Assembly: GCF_007995245.1 (NCBI RefSeq)
Contig: NZ_VCBA01000002.1
Coordinates: forward strand, 488,944 to 552,943
Reading direction: 5' to 3'
Length of the DNA stretch: 64,000 nucleotides
From: Tateyamaria sp. syn59
GTDB lineage: Bacteria; Pseudomonadota; Alphaproteobacteria; Rhodobacterales; Rhodobacteraceae
How positions within the stretch are numbered: the stretch's first letter is position 1; each line of letters opens with the position of its first letter. The position numbers and the translations under genes were made by a program. The notes under the pieces are model-generated. The model was not told the origin of the DNA and did not search any database. It saw only the letters and a program-made list of their open reading frames with translations. Shown here in pieces: positions 24,234 to 34,765 of the stretch.

Positions 24234-25151
24234 TCATACGGCCTTCGGCGCTCGTTTGCTGAGCCCGAGTTTTGCCCGCACCTCCTCCGGTCCGATCACC
24301 CGCGCGCCCATATTTTCGATGATTGTCCCGGCCCTTTCGACCAGTTGCGAGTTCTGGGCCAACTCCCCCTTGCCCAGCCACAGATTGTCCTCCAACCCCA
24401 CGCGGACATTGCCCCCCGCAAGCACCGCAGCGGCAACATATGCCATCTGATTCCGCCCCAGCGAGAACGCGGAAAAGGTCCACTCATCCGGCACATTGTT
24501 GACCATCGCCATGAACGTGTTCAGGTCATCCGGCGCCCCCCACGGCACACCCATGCACAGCTGCACCAACGCGGGTGCATCCAGGACGCCATCCTTAACC
24601 AGTTGTTTTGCGTACCATAAATGACCGGTGTCAAAGGCTTCGATCTCGGGCTTCACGCCCAGATCCGTCATCATTCGCCCCATCGCCGTCAGCATGCCTG
24701 GCGTGTTGGTCATGACATAATCGGCCTCGGCAAAGTTCATCGTGCCGCAGTCGAGGGTGCAGATCTCCGGCAGGCATTCAGCCACATGCGCCACCCGCGC
24801 CGACGCCCCGATCATGTCAGTCCCGTCCTCTTTCAACGGCAAAGGCGCCTCGGTATCGCCAAAGACCATATCCCCGCCCATCCCGGCGGTCAGGTTCAAC
24901 ACCACATCGACATCTGCCTCACGAATACGATCCGTAACCTCTCGATAGTACTCAAGTTTTCGGCTCGGCATGCCCGTCTCTGGATCCCTGACATGACAAT
25001 GCACCACAGCCGCCCCCGCCTTCGCCGCAGCGATAGCACTGTCGGCAATCTGCTGAGGCGAGCGGGGCACATGCGGGCTGCGATCCTGCGTGCCTCCCGA
25101 CCCCGTCACAGCGCAGGTGATAAAGACCTCACGGTTCATGGACAGCGGCAT
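24234..25151 (-). CDS. Beta-keto acid cleavage enzyme, dehydrocarnitine type
   Basis: A 305-residue BKACE (DUF849) enzyme. It binds zinc through residues including HCHVRD at 51-56. In carnitine catabolism the CdhC member cleaves 3-dehydrocarnitine with acetyl-CoA to betainyl-CoA and acetoacetate. The context (carnitine dehydrogenase/thioesterase fusion downstream and an AraC activator divergent upstream) supports that substrate. The ATG at 25151 has GGAGG six bases upstream. It is the first gene of the operon. Confidence 0.9.
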   Translation of the reverse strand: MPLSMNREVFITCAVTGSGGTQDRSPHVPRSPQQIADSAIAAAKAGAAVVHCHVRDPETGMPSRKLEYYREVTDRIREADVDVVLNLTAGMGGDMVFGDTEAPLPLKEDGTDMIGASARVAHVAECLPEICTLDCGTMNFAEADYVMTNTPGMLTAMGRMMTDLGVKPEIEAFDTGHLWYAKQLVKDGVLDAPALVQLCMGVPWGAPDDLNTFMAMVNNVPDEWTFSAFSLGRNQMAYVAAAVLAGGNVRVGLEDNLWLGKGELAQNSQLVERAGTIIENMGARVIGPEEVRAKLGLSKRAPKAV

Positions 25152-25222
25152 GACAATCCTCCTTGCATCCTGTCCCACATTGGCATCCAACCGCAGCAAA
25201 ACTTATCAAAAAACGAAGAAAC

Positions 25223-26167
25223 ATGATCAAAATCGCAATACTCGTACTGCAAAACACCAACATGTTGTCCCTTGCTGCCGCTGTGGATCCATTGCGCGCC
25301 GCCAACAGGCAAGCCGCACGGGACCACTACGCATGGGAGTTTCTAACCCCGACCGACATACCGGTGAGTCTTACCTCGGGCCTCGTGATCCCGGCCAATC
25401 CGATCCACAGGTACGCGTCCTGCGACGCGCTGATCCTCGTGGCTGGCTTCGATCCGGCCCGCCAGGCCAACCCCAAGCTTCTGGCCAGCATCCAACGCCT
25501 GACGACGGATACCGTCGTGCTGCTGGCCATCGACGGTGGCGCCTGGCTGGCCGCAAAGGCCGGCCTGCTTGACGGGCACAAGGCCACAACCCATTGGGAA
25601 GACTTGGAGATCTTTGCAGAAACCTTCCCGGATATCAGCGTGGAGAATGCGCGTTACGTGGTTTCGAAAACGCGCTGGACCAGCGGCGGTGCCGCACCGG
25701 CGCTCGACATGATGCTGCACCTCATCGCGCGCCAGCACGGTCCGTCGCTCGCTGCTAAAGTGTCCGCGGGTTTCATCCACACCGCACACCCAGCCCCATC
25801 AGACCCGCAAATCCGCCACCTGCCGACAACCGGCCACAATCGGATCACCGCGCGCGCCCACGCGGTGATGGAGGCGCATCTGGACACCCCCCTGCCCATC
25901 CCGGACATCGCCAAGCGCTTGGGCTTGAGCCAAAGACGGCTGCAACAGCATTTCCAGGCACATCTTGGTTGCAGTCTCAAGGCGCATTACGCCGCCCTGC
26001 GCCTCAACGAAGCGCACAGACGCATCACCACAACCGACCAGAACCTGCACAGCATCGCACTCGCGACAGGCTTCTCAAGCCAATCCAGCCTATCGCGTGC
26101 GCACACCGCTCATTACGGCAAAAGCCCCCGCGCCGCTCGCGCACAAGCCCTTCACCTAGTAGAATAA
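25223..26167 (+). CDS. GlxA/CdhR-type AraC family regulator of carnitine genes
   Basis: A 314-residue regulator with an N-terminal DJ-1/PfpI-like (GATase1-like) domain, about 1-190, and a C-terminal AraC helix-turn-helix pair, about 205-310 (PLPIPDIAKRLGLSQRRLQQHF and a second helix pair). This is the layout of CdhR, which activates carnitine dehydrogenase genes in Pseudomonas when carnitine is present. It is divergent from the carnitine operon with 71 bases between the start codons, where its site should lie. ATG 25223 was chosen because it begins the conserved domain directly. Confidence 0.88.
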   Translation: MIKIAILVLQNTNMLSLAAAVDPLRAANRQAARDHYAWEFLTPTDIPVSLTSGLVIPANPIHRYASCDALILVAGFDPARQANPKLLASIQRLTTDTVVLLAIDGGAWLAAKAGLLDGHKATTHWEDLEIFAETFPDISVENARYVVSKTRWTSGGAAPALDMMLHLIARQHGPSLAAKVSAGFIHTAHPAPSDPQIRHLPTTGHNRITARAHAVMEAHLDTPLPIPDIAKRLGLSQRRLQQHFQAHLGCSLKAHYAALRLNEAHRRITTTDQNLHSIALATGFSSQSSLSRAHTAHYGKSPRAARAQALHLVE

Positions 26168-26302
26168 ACTCCCCCCGGAGGATCGGATTGCCAAAGCCCG
26201 CACACCGGCTTCAACTGGCTCGGCGCACCACCACGCTCCCGTCCCCCGAGGGGAAGGACAGGATGGGGGTCACCGGCAGTCACGTGCGGCAGCGCATCGG
26301 GA

Positions 26303-27346
26303 TTAGTACGGCATCGGATGGGCGCGGTGGGCTGCGTCCAGATCGGCCATCACCTCATCGCTGAGTGTGGCATCTGCGGCGCCGATGGCCACGTCCAATT
26401 GCGCCATGGTCGTTGCTCCGAAGATGACGGAACACATGAACGGACGCGTGACACACCACGCCAGCGCCATCTGGCTGGGGTCCAAACCATGCTTGTGCGC
26501 CACGGCCAGATAGGCATCGACCGCCTCGAACGCGCGCTCGGTCTTGCGTCCACCCAGATCGGGGTTGAGCGTCAGGCGCGAACCAGCGGGCACGGCACCG
26601 CCCTGGTATTTCCCGGTCAAAAGTCCAACCGCCAAAGGTGAAAATGACAAGAGCCCGACATCCTCGTTGACGCTCAACTCGGCCATGTCGGTGTCGTAGA
26701 ACCTGCACATCAACGAATACTCGTTCTGGACCGAGGCCACGCGCGGACCGCCTGTCCGATCAGAGGCCGCCAGCCACTGTGCCGTCCCCCAAGCGCTTTC
26801 GTTCGACAGGCCAAAGGCACGGATCGTGCCGCGGTCGACCTCGCGTTGCAACGCACCCAGACAATCCTCCATGTTCTGACGCACGGCGGCGGTGTCGTGC
26901 CCAGAGGGGTCGTAGGCCCAGTTTTGCCGGAACATGTAGCTGCCGCGATTGGGCCAGTGGAATTGGTAGAGGTCGATATAGTCGGTTTGCAGCCGCCGCA
27001 GCGACCCTTCGACCGCACCCGGAATTGTCTCGCCGGAAATGTCGGCGCCGTCGCGCACATGGCGCATGCCCGCACCGGAATGCTTGGAGGCGAGGATCAT
27101 CCGGTCACGCGCCCCGCCCCGCTCAAACCATTTACCGATGATCTCTTCGGTCCGTCCGATTGTTTCCTTCGCAATCGGGTTCACGGGATACATCTCGGCC
27201 GTGTCGACAAAATCGATGCCAGCATCTAGAGCGCGGTCGATCTGGGCGTGGCCCTCTTCGGTGGTGTTTTGCGTGCCCCAGGTCATGGAGCCCAGGCAAA
27301 GCGCCGACACCTCAATCCCCGTGCGGCCCAGTTTACGTCGTTCCAT
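26303..27346 (-). CDS. Aldo/keto reductase, Tas-like
   Basis: A 347-residue NADPH-dependent aldo/keto reductase of the Tas group. The catalytic tetrad is visible: Asp and Tyr in DFVDTAEMY, Lys in LASKHSG, and His in QFHWPNRG. It reduces a carbonyl compound; the physiological substrate is unknown. ATG 27346 has GGAG about eight bases upstream and begins the family N-terminus MERRKLGRTG. It stands alone, convergent with the carnitine regulator and divergent from the imuA gene. The 135-base gap to the carnitine regulator holds nothing I can name. Confidence 0.92.
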   Translation of the reverse strand: MERRKLGRTGIEVSALCLGSMTWGTQNTTEEGHAQIDRALDAGIDFVDTAEMYPVNPIAKETIGRTEEIIGKWFERGGARDRMILASKHSGAGMRHVRDGADISGETIPGAVEGSLRRLQTDYIDLYQFHWPNRGSYMFRQNWAYDPSGHDTAAVRQNMEDCLGALQREVDRGTIRAFGLSNESAWGTAQWLAASDRTGGPRVASVQNEYSLMCRFYDTDMAELSVNEDVGLLSFSPLAVGLLTGKYQGGAVPAGSRLTLNPDLGGRKTERAFEAVDAYLAVAHKHGLDPSQMALAWCVTRPFMCSVIFGATTMAQLDVAIGAADATLSDEVMADLDAAHRAHPMPY

Positions 27347-27441
27347 GCGCTGTGCTCCCTTGTCCGTGAGGCTGACCCTAACGGCGCGCGCAAAGGGGAC
27401 AAGCCGAAAATCCTGACCCGCCGCATACAAAATCTATTTGA

Positions 27442-27456
27442 GAACAAAAATAGAAC
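27442..27456 (+). promoter_or_regulatory. LexA (SOS) box upstream of imuA
   Basis: GAAC at 27442-27445 and GAAC at 27453-27456 are separated by exactly seven bases (AAAAATA). This is the alphaproteobacterial LexA direct repeat. It ends 16 bases before the imuA start codon and is the second such box in the window after the one upstream of mmcB. Confidence 0.88.
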
Positions 27457-27472
27457 ACCTATACTCCTCAGT

Positions 27473-28114
27473 ATGCCGCTGCCCACTGCCCTTGCCCACC
27501 GCACACAGACCCGTACCGCCCCGTGCCTGCCGCTCTTGCCCGAAGGCGCACAGCACGGACTGGGCGATGGGCTGGCGCTTGGCCGCGTGCACGAGGCCTG
27601 CGGCCCCGCCCGCCACCGCTTTGCCCTGTGGCTGGCGGCCCAGACGACGGGACCGGTGATCTGGATCACACCGGACTGGAACACCGAAAACCTGAACCCC
27701 TGCGGCTTTGCGCCCTTTGTCGATCCGGCCCGGCTGCTTCTGGTTCATGCCAAGCGCCCCGACGATGTGCTGTGGAGCATGGAGGAAGTGCTGCGGTCCG
27801 GCACTGTCCCCCTGGTTATCGCCGATCTGCCTGGCCTGCCCGGGCTGACGCCAGTACGGCGGATGCACCTGGCTGCGGAAAATGGCGGTGCGGGCAAGGG
27901 TCAGGCCCCGCTGGGTCTGCTGTTGACCCCAGGCATGGGCGGCGCGCAGGGCGTGGAAAGCCGCTGGCATCTGAGCACAGATCACAAGGGCACCCCGGGA
28001 CGCTGGACACTCACCCGCCTGCGGGCGCGCACCGCCCCTGAACGGGCGTGGGAGATCACGCGCCAGCCGGGCCAGCCACTGCCGCGCGTCTCCGCAACGA
28101 TCAAGGCCGCGTGA
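27473..28114 (+). CDS. imuA: ImuA-like SOS mutagenesis accessory protein
   Basis: A 213-residue protein resembling the short ImuA of Alphaproteobacteria, a RecA-related accessory factor of the ImuA-ImuB-DnaE2 mutasome. Segments such as LALGRVHEACGPARH, the TGPVIWI strand and the conserved VESRWHL near the end fit the family. It lacks a functional Walker A motif, as usual for this group. A LexA box lies just upstream, as expected. Unusually, imuB and dnaE2 are not downstream; a YceI gene follows. There is no clear Shine-Dalgarno before the ATG at 27473. Confidence 0.75.
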   Translation: MPLPTALAHRTQTRTAPCLPLLPEGAQHGLGDGLALGRVHEACGPARHRFALWLAAQTTGPVIWITPDWNTENLNPCGFAPFVDPARLLLVHAKRPDDVLWSMEEVLRSGTVPLVIADLPGLPGLTPVRRMHLAAENGGAGKGQAPLGLLLTPGMGGAQGVESRWHLSTDHKGTPGRWTLTRLRARTAPERAWEITRQPGQPLPRVSATIKAA

Positions 28115-28178
28115 GCGGCCGAATAATTGCAGCCTGGGCGTGTTACACTTGTATCATGCACACGCACAGGACACCGCC

Positions 28179-28766
28179 ATGCACCGCCGCCACCTTCTGC
28201 TTTGCGCTCTCGCATCGCTCGCCCCGCGCACCACGCTCGCAGGCCCCACGCCTTACCGGCTGGGCAACGGGGGCGCCACGATCACCTACACATTCATGCT
28301 CAGCGGCGCCCCGGTCCAAGGGACTGTGCCGATCAGTCAGGCCGACTTGAAAGTCGACCCCGACAACCTTGCCGCTTCTACCGCTATTGTCCGGGCCGAT
28401 GTGCGCCGCGCCCGCACCGGGCTGATCTTTGCGACCGAAGCGCTGAAATCCGCGTCTGTGCTTGATGCGGCCACCCACCCCACAGCGCAGTTCCGATCGA
28501 CACGCGTACAACTCGGCCCAAGCGGGCGCATCTCGGATGGCGCCACGCTGGACGGAGATCTGACCCTGCGCGGCGTCACCCGCAACGTCCGCTTTGATGC
28601 AGGCCTCTTCCGTCAACGTGGCAGCGCAGCCGAAGATTTCTCCCAACTCACCGTCATCCTGAACGGCCGTGTGGACCGACGCGACTTTGGCGCCACGGGT
28701 TACGCCGACCTCGTCGACAACAGCGTCGACATCGACATCACCGCAGAAATCAGCGCAGCAGGCTAA
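28179..28766 (+). CDS. YceI family periplasmic protein
   Basis: A 195-residue protein with a signal peptide (about 1-22, ending TLAG) and a YceI lipocalin-like barrel. The family segment GDLTLRGVTRNV near residue 130 is clear. YceI proteins bind long isoprenoid or fatty chains in the periplasm; the role is usually uncertain. The gene starts 64 bases after imuA on the same strand. ATG 28179 has AGGA upstream. Whether it is also SOS-controlled by read-through is open. Confidence 0.88.
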   Translation: MHRRHLLLCALASLAPRTTLAGPTPYRLGNGGATITYTFMLSGAPVQGTVPISQADLKVDPDNLAASTAIVRADVRRARTGLIFATEALKSASVLDAATHPTAQFRSTRVQLGPSGRISDGATLDGDLTLRGVTRNVRFDAGLFRQRGSAAEDFSQLTVILNGRVDRRDFGATGYADLVDNSVDIDITAEISAAG

Positions 28767-28832
28767 AAACGACGCCATCCCGTCGAATAGCTGATAGGAA
28801 CGGCACTGCACTTGCGCCACAAGGGCGGTGCA

Positions 28833-30056
28833 ATGCGTATGCTCATTTCCTTCGCGGCCCTGTTTCTATCGGTCATTCTGCTGCAACTCAGCTCGGGCGC
28901 GCTTGGCCCGCTTGATGCGCTGTCGGGCCTGGTGCTGGACTTCACCCGACAGGAAATCGGCCTTCTGGGTTCGGCGCATTTTCTGGGCTTTTTCATCGGA
29001 TGCTGGTGGGCACCACGGCTGATGGGCAGCGTCGGGCACAGCCGCGCTTTTGCTGCCTTCACAGCGGCCGGGGCCATCGGACTGTTGGCCCACATGCTGG
29101 TTGTTGACCCTCTGGCCTGGGCCGTCATGCGGGTCGCATCAGGCATGTGTGTGGCCGGATGCTACACCGTGATCGAGGCGTGGCTGCAATCCAAGGTCAC
29201 GAACGAAACGCGCGGCCGCACCATGGCCGTTTACCGCCTGATGGACATGGGCGCGTCACTGGCCGCGCAACTGGTCATCGGCGTCCTCGAACCGGCGAGT
29301 TATGTCAGCTACAACATCTTGGCCATCGTCTGTTGCGCGGCCCTGTTGCCGCTTACACTAACAACGGTCAAACAACCGGAAACACCCTCCGCCCCGCGCT
29401 TGCGCCCGCGCCTCGCTGCGCAACGCTCCCCTCTGGCCGCAGCTGGCGTCGTCGTCGCCGCCCTGTCCAGCGCGTCCTTCCGCATGGTGGGCCCGATCTA
29501 TGGGCAAGAGGTCGGGTTGACCACCCAACAGATCGCGTGGTTCATGGCCGCCTTTGTCTTGGGCGGCGCGCTGGCGCAATACCCTGTGGGCTGGCTCGCC
29601 GACAAATACGACCGACGCTGGGTGCTGATCTGGCTGTCGGGCGCCGCCGTCGCAAGTTGCGGTATCACAGCATTTACCACCGGTCTGAGCCCCGCAGGCA
29701 TCATGATCACCGCAGGCGTCTTCGGGTTGACGACCTTCCCGATCTACTCTGTCGCCGCCGCACACGCTCACGATTTTGCCGATGCATCCGAGCGCGTCGA
29801 GCTGTCGGCAGCCCTGATGTTCTACTTCGCTTTGGGGGCCATTGCCGCGCCTTTCGCGGCCACAGTACTGATCGACGCCTTTGGCCCGCCCGCCCTTTTT
29901 GGAATGATCGCTGTGGGTCACGTCGTGCTGATCGTCTTCGGCCTTGCCCGAATGCGCGCACGCGCCACGCCTGCCGAACGGACACGCTACGTCTATGCGC
30001 CGCGCACCTCTTTCCAAATCGGACGTTTGCTGGGCCGCAGCCGCGACCGGAAGTAA
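28833..30056 (+). CDS. MFS transporter, YcaD-like
   Basis: A 407-residue inner-membrane protein with about 12 hydrophobic helices. The motif between helices 2 and 3 is weak, but the second half has GWLADKYDRRWVL, a good MFS loop signature. It resembles the YcaD group of exporters or uptake carriers; the substrate is unknown. ATG 28833 follows AAGGGCGG. metG starts 60 bases beyond the stop on the same strand. Confidence 0.88.
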   Translation: MRMLISFAALFLSVILLQLSSGALGPLDALSGLVLDFTRQEIGLLGSAHFLGFFIGCWWAPRLMGSVGHSRAFAAFTAAGAIGLLAHMLVVDPLAWAVMRVASGMCVAGCYTVIEAWLQSKVTNETRGRTMAVYRLMDMGASLAAQLVIGVLEPASYVSYNILAIVCCAALLPLTLTTVKQPETPSAPRLRPRLAAQRSPLAAAGVVVAALSSASFRMVGPIYGQEVGLTTQQIAWFMAAFVLGGALAQYPVGWLADKYDRRWVLIWLSGAAVASCGITAFTTGLSPAGIMITAGVFGLTTFPIYSVAAAHAHDFADASERVELSAALMFYFALGAIAAPFAATVLIDAFGPPALFGMIAVGHVVLIVFGLARMRARATPAERTRYVYAPRTSFQIGRLLGRSRDRK

Positions 30057-30116
30057 GGGGCCTTTTCCACGCGACATCCCGCTGCTACACGGTCCGCAAC
30101 CATGAAAAGGCCCAGC

Positions 30117-31829
30117 ATGCAGCGTCACCTGATCACATCCGCGATCCCGTATATCAACGGCATCAAGCACCTTGGAAACCTGATTGGCAGCCAATTGCCC
30201 GCAGACCTATATGCCCGCTACCAGCGTGCGCGAGGAAACGAGGTGCTGTTTCTGTGCGCCACAGACGAACATGGCACACCAGCCGAGCTGGCGGCAGCAA
30301 AGGCAGGCAAGCCCGTCGCCGACTACTGCGCGGAGATGCATGCGATCCAGGCTGAGATTGCCAAGGGGTTCCGGCTGTCTTTCGACCATTTTGGTCGCTC
30401 TTCCTCGCCCCAGAACCACGCGCTGACGCAGCACTTTGCCGGACGGCTCGCCGACGCGGACCTGATCCGAGAAGTGACTGAAAAACAGGTCTATTCGCAC
30501 GCGGACGGGCGGTTTCTGCCCGACCGGTACATCGAGGGGACGTGCCCCAATTGCGGTTATGACAAGGCGCGCGGGGATCAATGCGAAAACTGCACCAAGC
30601 AACTGGACCCTACTGATCTAATTGATCCGCGCAGCGCGATCTCGGGTTCGACCGATCTTGAAGTGCGCGAGACCAAGCATCTGTACCTGCGCCAATCTGC
30701 CCTCAAGGACAATTTGGATGCGTGGATCGACAGCAAGACAGATTGGCCGGTACTGACCACATCTATCGCCAAGAAATGGCTGCATGACGGCGACGGCCTG
30801 CAAGACCGTGGGATCACGCGCGACCTCGACTGGGGCATCCCGGTACGCCGCGGGGACGCAGACTGGCCCGGCATGGAGGGCAAGGTGTTTTACGTATGGT
30901 TCGACGCCCCCATCGAATACATCGCATGCGCTGGCGAATGGGCAGATGCACAGGGCGGCGCCGACTGGGAGCGCTGGTGGCGGACCGACAAGGGCGCGGA
31001 TGATGTGCGCTACACCCAGTTCATGGGAAAGGACAACGTGCCCTTCCATACGCTCAGCTTCCCGGCCACAATCCTGGGTTCAGGCGAGCCATGGAAGATG
31101 GTCGATCACCTCAAATCGTTCAACTACCTGAACTATGATGGCGGGCAGTTCTCGACAAGCCAGGGGCGCGGCGTGTTCATGGACCAGGCGCTGCAGATCC
31201 TGCCGGCTGACTATTGGCGCTGGTGGCTTTTGTCGAACTGCCCCGAAACATCCGATTCCGAATTCACCTGGGAGCTGTTCCAGCAAGGCGTGAACAAAGA
31301 TCTGGCTGATGTGTTGGGCAACTTTGTCAGCCGCGTCACCAAGTTCTGCCGCTCAAAGTTCGGCGAGGTTGTGCCGGATGGCGGCACATATGGACCCGCG
31401 GAACAAGCGCTTATCGCCGATCTGGATATGCGGATCGCACGATACATCGCGTTGATGGATGCCATGGAAGTGCGGAAGTCAGCCCAGGAATTGCGGGCAA
31501 TTTGGGTGTCCGGCAACGAGTATCTTCAAACGGCGGCGCCTTGGGCCACGATCAAGGAAGACGAGGCACGTGCAGCCATGCAGATCCGTTTGGGCCTGAA
31601 CCTGATAGCACTGTACGCAGCACTTTCAGCACCGTTTGTTCCGGACGCATCCGCCCAGATGGCAGGCGCCTTTGGGCTGGAAGAACTGAAGTGGCCCGAC
31701 CAAGCCGAGGACGCGCTGGCCCAGTTGCCGCCCGGACAAACATTCAATGTCCCTGACAATCTTTTCAAAAAAATCAGCGACGATGATCGGAGCGCTTGGC
31801 AAGACCGGTTCTCAGGTGTGCGTGACTGA
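30117..31829 (+). CDS. metG: Methionyl-tRNA synthetase
   Basis: A 570-residue class I synthetase that charges tRNA-Met. The HIGH motif appears as HLGN at 18-21. A zinc knuckle C-x2-C-x9-C-x2-C is at Cys143, 146, 156 and 159. The KMSKS loop is replaced by QFSTS (followed by QGRG) near residue 345, so both usual lysines are missing; I recall the same form in related Roseobacter enzymes, so it is probably a group trait and not damage. There is no C-terminal tRNA-binding extension. ATG 30117 has AAAGG eight bases upstream. Confidence 0.95.
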   Translation: MQRHLITSAIPYINGIKHLGNLIGSQLPADLYARYQRARGNEVLFLCATDEHGTPAELAAAKAGKPVADYCAEMHAIQAEIAKGFRLSFDHFGRSSSPQNHALTQHFAGRLADADLIREVTEKQVYSHADGRFLPDRYIEGTCPNCGYDKARGDQCENCTKQLDPTDLIDPRSAISGSTDLEVRETKHLYLRQSALKDNLDAWIDSKTDWPVLTTSIAKKWLHDGDGLQDRGITRDLDWGIPVRRGDADWPGMEGKVFYVWFDAPIEYIACAGEWADAQGGADWERWWRTDKGADDVRYTQFMGKDNVPFHTLSFPATILGSGEPWKMVDHLKSFNYLNYDGGQFSTSQGRGVFMDQALQILPADYWRWWLLSNCPETSDSEFTWELFQQGVNKDLADVLGNFVSRVTKFCRSKFGEVVPDGGTYGPAEQALIADLDMRIARYIALMDAMEVRKSAQELRAIWVSGNEYLQTAAPWATIKEDEARAAMQIRLGLNLIALYAALSAPFVPDASAQMAGAFGLEELKWPDQAEDALAQLPPGQTFNVPDNLFKKISDDDRSAWQDRFSGVRD

Positions 31830-31898
31830 CGTCATGTGTCACCTCGACCGATGCGAGCGCTCGACGGAGTATGCGTCACACAACGCCCTTAACTGGGC

Positions 31899-31930
31899 TG
31901 CGCCGTATTGTGTGCGGCGCATACGTTTTT
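31899..31930 (+). terminator. Terminator after metG
   Basis: TGCGCCG at 31899-31905 and CGGCGCA at 31915-31921 form a perfect seven-base stem with a nine-base loop, followed by TACG and a run of five T. It lies 70 bases beyond the metG stop, before the converging chemoreceptor gene. The rest of this 220-base gap holds nothing I can name. Confidence 0.7.
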
Positions 31931-32049
31931 GGGTCGCTCTGGGAGCACAGACAGGTCGATAGCGCCCATCCTCAATTGACCGGTTTGCGTCGCGTGTTCG
32001 TCGTCACAACACACTGGGTTCAATCGCAGTTTTCTGCAGGCAAATCGGA

Positions 32050-34626
32050 TCAAAACTCTTCCCACCCGGTTGCGACGGATTCTGTTTCAGGTTCGGGCTT
32101 CAGAGCCAACGCGCCATGTAGGTCTGGCGCCGGTGAAACCTCCAGTCGCGTTTTTGCCGCTTGATCCGCAGTGTGTGTCATTGTTCGGCTGGTGCCAATG
32201 TTGAATTTCGCAACCGCCTCGGCAAGAGCATCTGCCTCACCGGTGAGTGCATGGCTCGCAGCTGTCGTTTCCTCGAACATTGCGGCATTCTGCTGTGTGA
32301 CATGGTCCAACTCATTCACCGCTGCGTTGATCTCATTCAAACCGGCGGACTGTTGGCGGGCCGAGCTTGCGATTTCGGCGACGCGGTTCGAAATATCATC
32401 GACCGAAGATACGATAGCTGCGAGCGCTGTACCGGTGCGATCGACCAAGTCCACCCCTTGCTGGACCTGTTCGCCACTGGTGGAGATCAACGTGTTGATC
32501 TCGCGCGCGGCCTCTGACGACCTTTGCGCAAGCGCTCGCACCTCAGTGGCAACAACAGCAAATCCGCGACCCGCTTCGCCCGCGCGGGCAGCCTCCACAC
32601 CAGCATTGAGCGCCAGCAGATTGGTTTGAAAGGCGATATCGTCGATGACTGAGGTGATCTTTGAAATCTCCTGCGAGGACGCCTTGATTCCATCCATGGC
32701 AACGACGGCCTTGCGCGCAATCTCTCCGCCCTGTTCTGCGTTGTGCTGCGCGTCTTCAGACATCTTACTCGCCGCATCTGCGCCTTCCGCCGCCGACCGA
32801 ACCGAAGATGTCAGTTCGTCCAGCGCTGCCGCCGTTTCTTCGAGCGTGGCGGCCTGCCGTTCGGTTCTACGGGACAAATCATCAGCAGCGCTCGTGATTT
32901 CAGTCGTTTCGCTGCGGATCGAATCGACATTGTGCGTCACGGTTGACATCGCATCACGAAGTCCGACCAGCGCATGGTTGAAATCCTGCCGCAGCTTCTC
33001 GTAGTCGGGCGGAAACGGCTCCGACAGCTCCAGCGTCAAGTCGCCGTCGGATAGGCACTGGAGGCTTTGGCCAAGTGCCGCCACCACTTTGGCCTGCTCG
33101 TCGGAAAGGCGCGTCTGTTGATCGCGCACGTCACGCACTTCGGCCTCCGCCTCGGTCACGTCCGTTCCAATCAGAATACACCGTTCCAATGTGCCATCCT
33201 CTGCCGATACGTTGATGAAAGTGCCATCAACAACGACCCGCTCGTGATCAGGCCGCAGCAGGTCAATCTTGCCGTGGATGCCATCGCCGTTCGCCAACGC
33301 ATCCAAGACATCGACCGGCATATCGGCTGTGGACTGCACCGGTGCGAGGATCGCATTGAGAGACAAATGTTTCAGGTCATACGATGACAGTTTCAAACGC
33401 GCCGTTGCCACGGCATTGATGTCCGTGCACCGGCCGTGTGCATCGAATTCAATGCGCATCTGGGTGCTGTCGATCCCACCAAGCAGTGCGGCATTTCGAT
33501 GGGCCACTGTTTGCTCGGACCACTCTACAACCGCGCCGATCGTTTGACTTGCGTCATCACAGGCGGGACTTATCGTCACGCGTACATGCCTGCCGCCGAC
33601 GCGCAGAACCGTGGATCCGGTTTCGGCCGTGTCTTCCGATCCGGCTTGCCCCAGAAGGTCACCAAATCCGTCCAGACTGCTCAGGTCGGCGCCAATCCAG
33701 CCATCCCCGCTTGCGTCAGGCCAGAGGTCTATAAGTGCAGGCAACAAATCATCCAGCAATGCCACGCAAGCCGGGTTGGTGAAAGTTATGCGCCCTTGCT
33801 CGTCCACCATCATCATCGGGGCTGTCGATCCTTCGAAAGCGGCACTTTTGAAAGCACTCTCGCGCTGACCTTTCTGCGCCTTGGCCAATGCCGCCCTGAA
33901 ACCATCCAGCCGGCGTGCGATATTGCCAATCTCGTCCCCGCGCTGCGTGCCTGGAACGTCGATGTCGTAGCGTTTGCGGGACATCGACTTCATCACCGAT
34001 GCGATCCGGTTCAGCGGTCGCGACACATCGTACCATGCGTAAACGATCACGAAGGCCATCGTCACAAGGAAAACACCGGTGGCAACAGCAACGGCACTCA
34101 TCTGGTTTTGACCAAGCAAAGAAATGATGCGCGCATCATCCCAAGTCGTGACGACGGTGCCAGCCATCCCCTGATCTGAACCGAAGAAAACTGGGTAAGC
34201 CACGATCATGCCATCTGCGGACCGAACCGCCTGCCCCGTTTCAATCACTTCGCGCGCGATGGCGCGCGGGTCCAGGGAGGCATCCGCGCCGAGCGACGTG
34301 GCGTACATGACCTCGCCGTCTGGGCCCGTGACGAACACAGCGCGCGCTTCGGGCTCCGCGGCTGACAGGACGCTATTGGCGATCTCTCTTATGGCAACTT
34401 CATTGTCGAACTTGATGGATCCGCCCATCTGCATTGCGAGCAACTCGGTCACGTTTTCCGCGCGGGATGCCATTTCCGAATGCAACAAGTTGCGTTGTGC
34501 GGTGTAATCAAACGCCACCATCGCCACCAAAACCGATATGGTCAGCACGGCGGTCATCGCAACAGCCTTGAACAGCAAGGTGTTGAAACGAGACAAAAAC
34601 AACCGGCTGTAACCCGATGCTGGCAT
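32050..34626 (-). CDS. Methyl-accepting chemotaxis protein
   Basis: An 858-residue chemoreceptor. A first membrane segment (about 18-38), a periplasmic sensor region of about 140 residues, a second membrane segment (about 185-205) and a HAMP domain are followed by PAS-like segments and the cytoplasmic signalling hairpin, whose tip is intact ([23 protein letters not shown]). The last five residues are GWEEF, matching the xWxxF pentapeptide that tethers the CheR and CheB adaptation enzymes. The ligand is unknown. ATG 34626 has AAGGA eight bases upstream. No other chemotaxis gene is adjacent. Confidence 0.93.
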   Translation of the reverse strand: MPASGYSRLFLSRFNTLLFKAVAMTAVLTISVLVAMVAFDYTAQRNLLHSEMASRAENVTELLAMQMGGSIKFDNEVAIREIANSVLSAAEPEARAVFVTGPDGEVMYATSLGADASLDPRAIAREVIETGQAVRSADGMIVAYPVFFGSDQGMAGTVVTTWDDARIISLLGQNQMSAVAVATGVFLVTMAFVIVYAWYDVSRPLNRIASVMKSMSRKRYDIDVPGTQRGDEIGNIARRLDGFRAALAKAQKGQRESAFKSAAFEGSTAPMMMVDEQGRITFTNPACVALLDDLLPALIDLWPDASGDGWIGADLSSLDGFGDLLGQAGSEDTAETGSTVLRVGGRHVRVTISPACDDASQTIGAVVEWSEQTVAHRNAALLGGIDSTQMRIEFDAHGRCTDINAVATARLKLSSYDLKHLSLNAILAPVQSTADMPVDVLDALANGDGIHGKIDLLRPDHERVVVDGTFINVSAEDGTLERCILIGTDVTEAEAEVRDVRDQQTRLSDEQAKVVAALGQSLQCLSDGDLTLELSEPFPPDYEKLRQDFNHALVGLRDAMSTVTHNVDSIRSETTEITSAADDLSRRTERQAATLEETAAALDELTSSVRSAAEGADAASKMSEDAQHNAEQGGEIARKAVVAMDGIKASSQEISKITSVIDDIAFQTNLLALNAGVEAARAGEAGRGFAVVATEVRALAQRSSEAAREINTLISTSGEQVQQGVDLVDRTGTALAAIVSSVDDISNRVAEIASSARQQSAGLNEINAAVNELDHVTQQNAAMFEETTAASHALTGEADALAEAVAKFNIGTSRTMTHTADQAAKTRLEVSPAPDLHGALALKPEPETESVATGWEEF

Positions 34627-34765
34627 GACATGTTCCTTGGCATTTCGCAGGAGCCGTTCGGACGCTCCCACCTGAACTGACCAGCTACTTATGCGAGCGC
34701 TATTACCGGCAGCTTAATTTCGCTGCCGGGGTCAGTGCCAAGACCGCTACAATTTTCCAGAGTTA

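Noticed and set aside
30117..31829. metG as a degraded gene because KMSKS is missing
   Set aside because: The frame is full length, the HIGH-like motif and zinc cysteines are intact, and the same variant is known to me in related Roseobacter enzymes.
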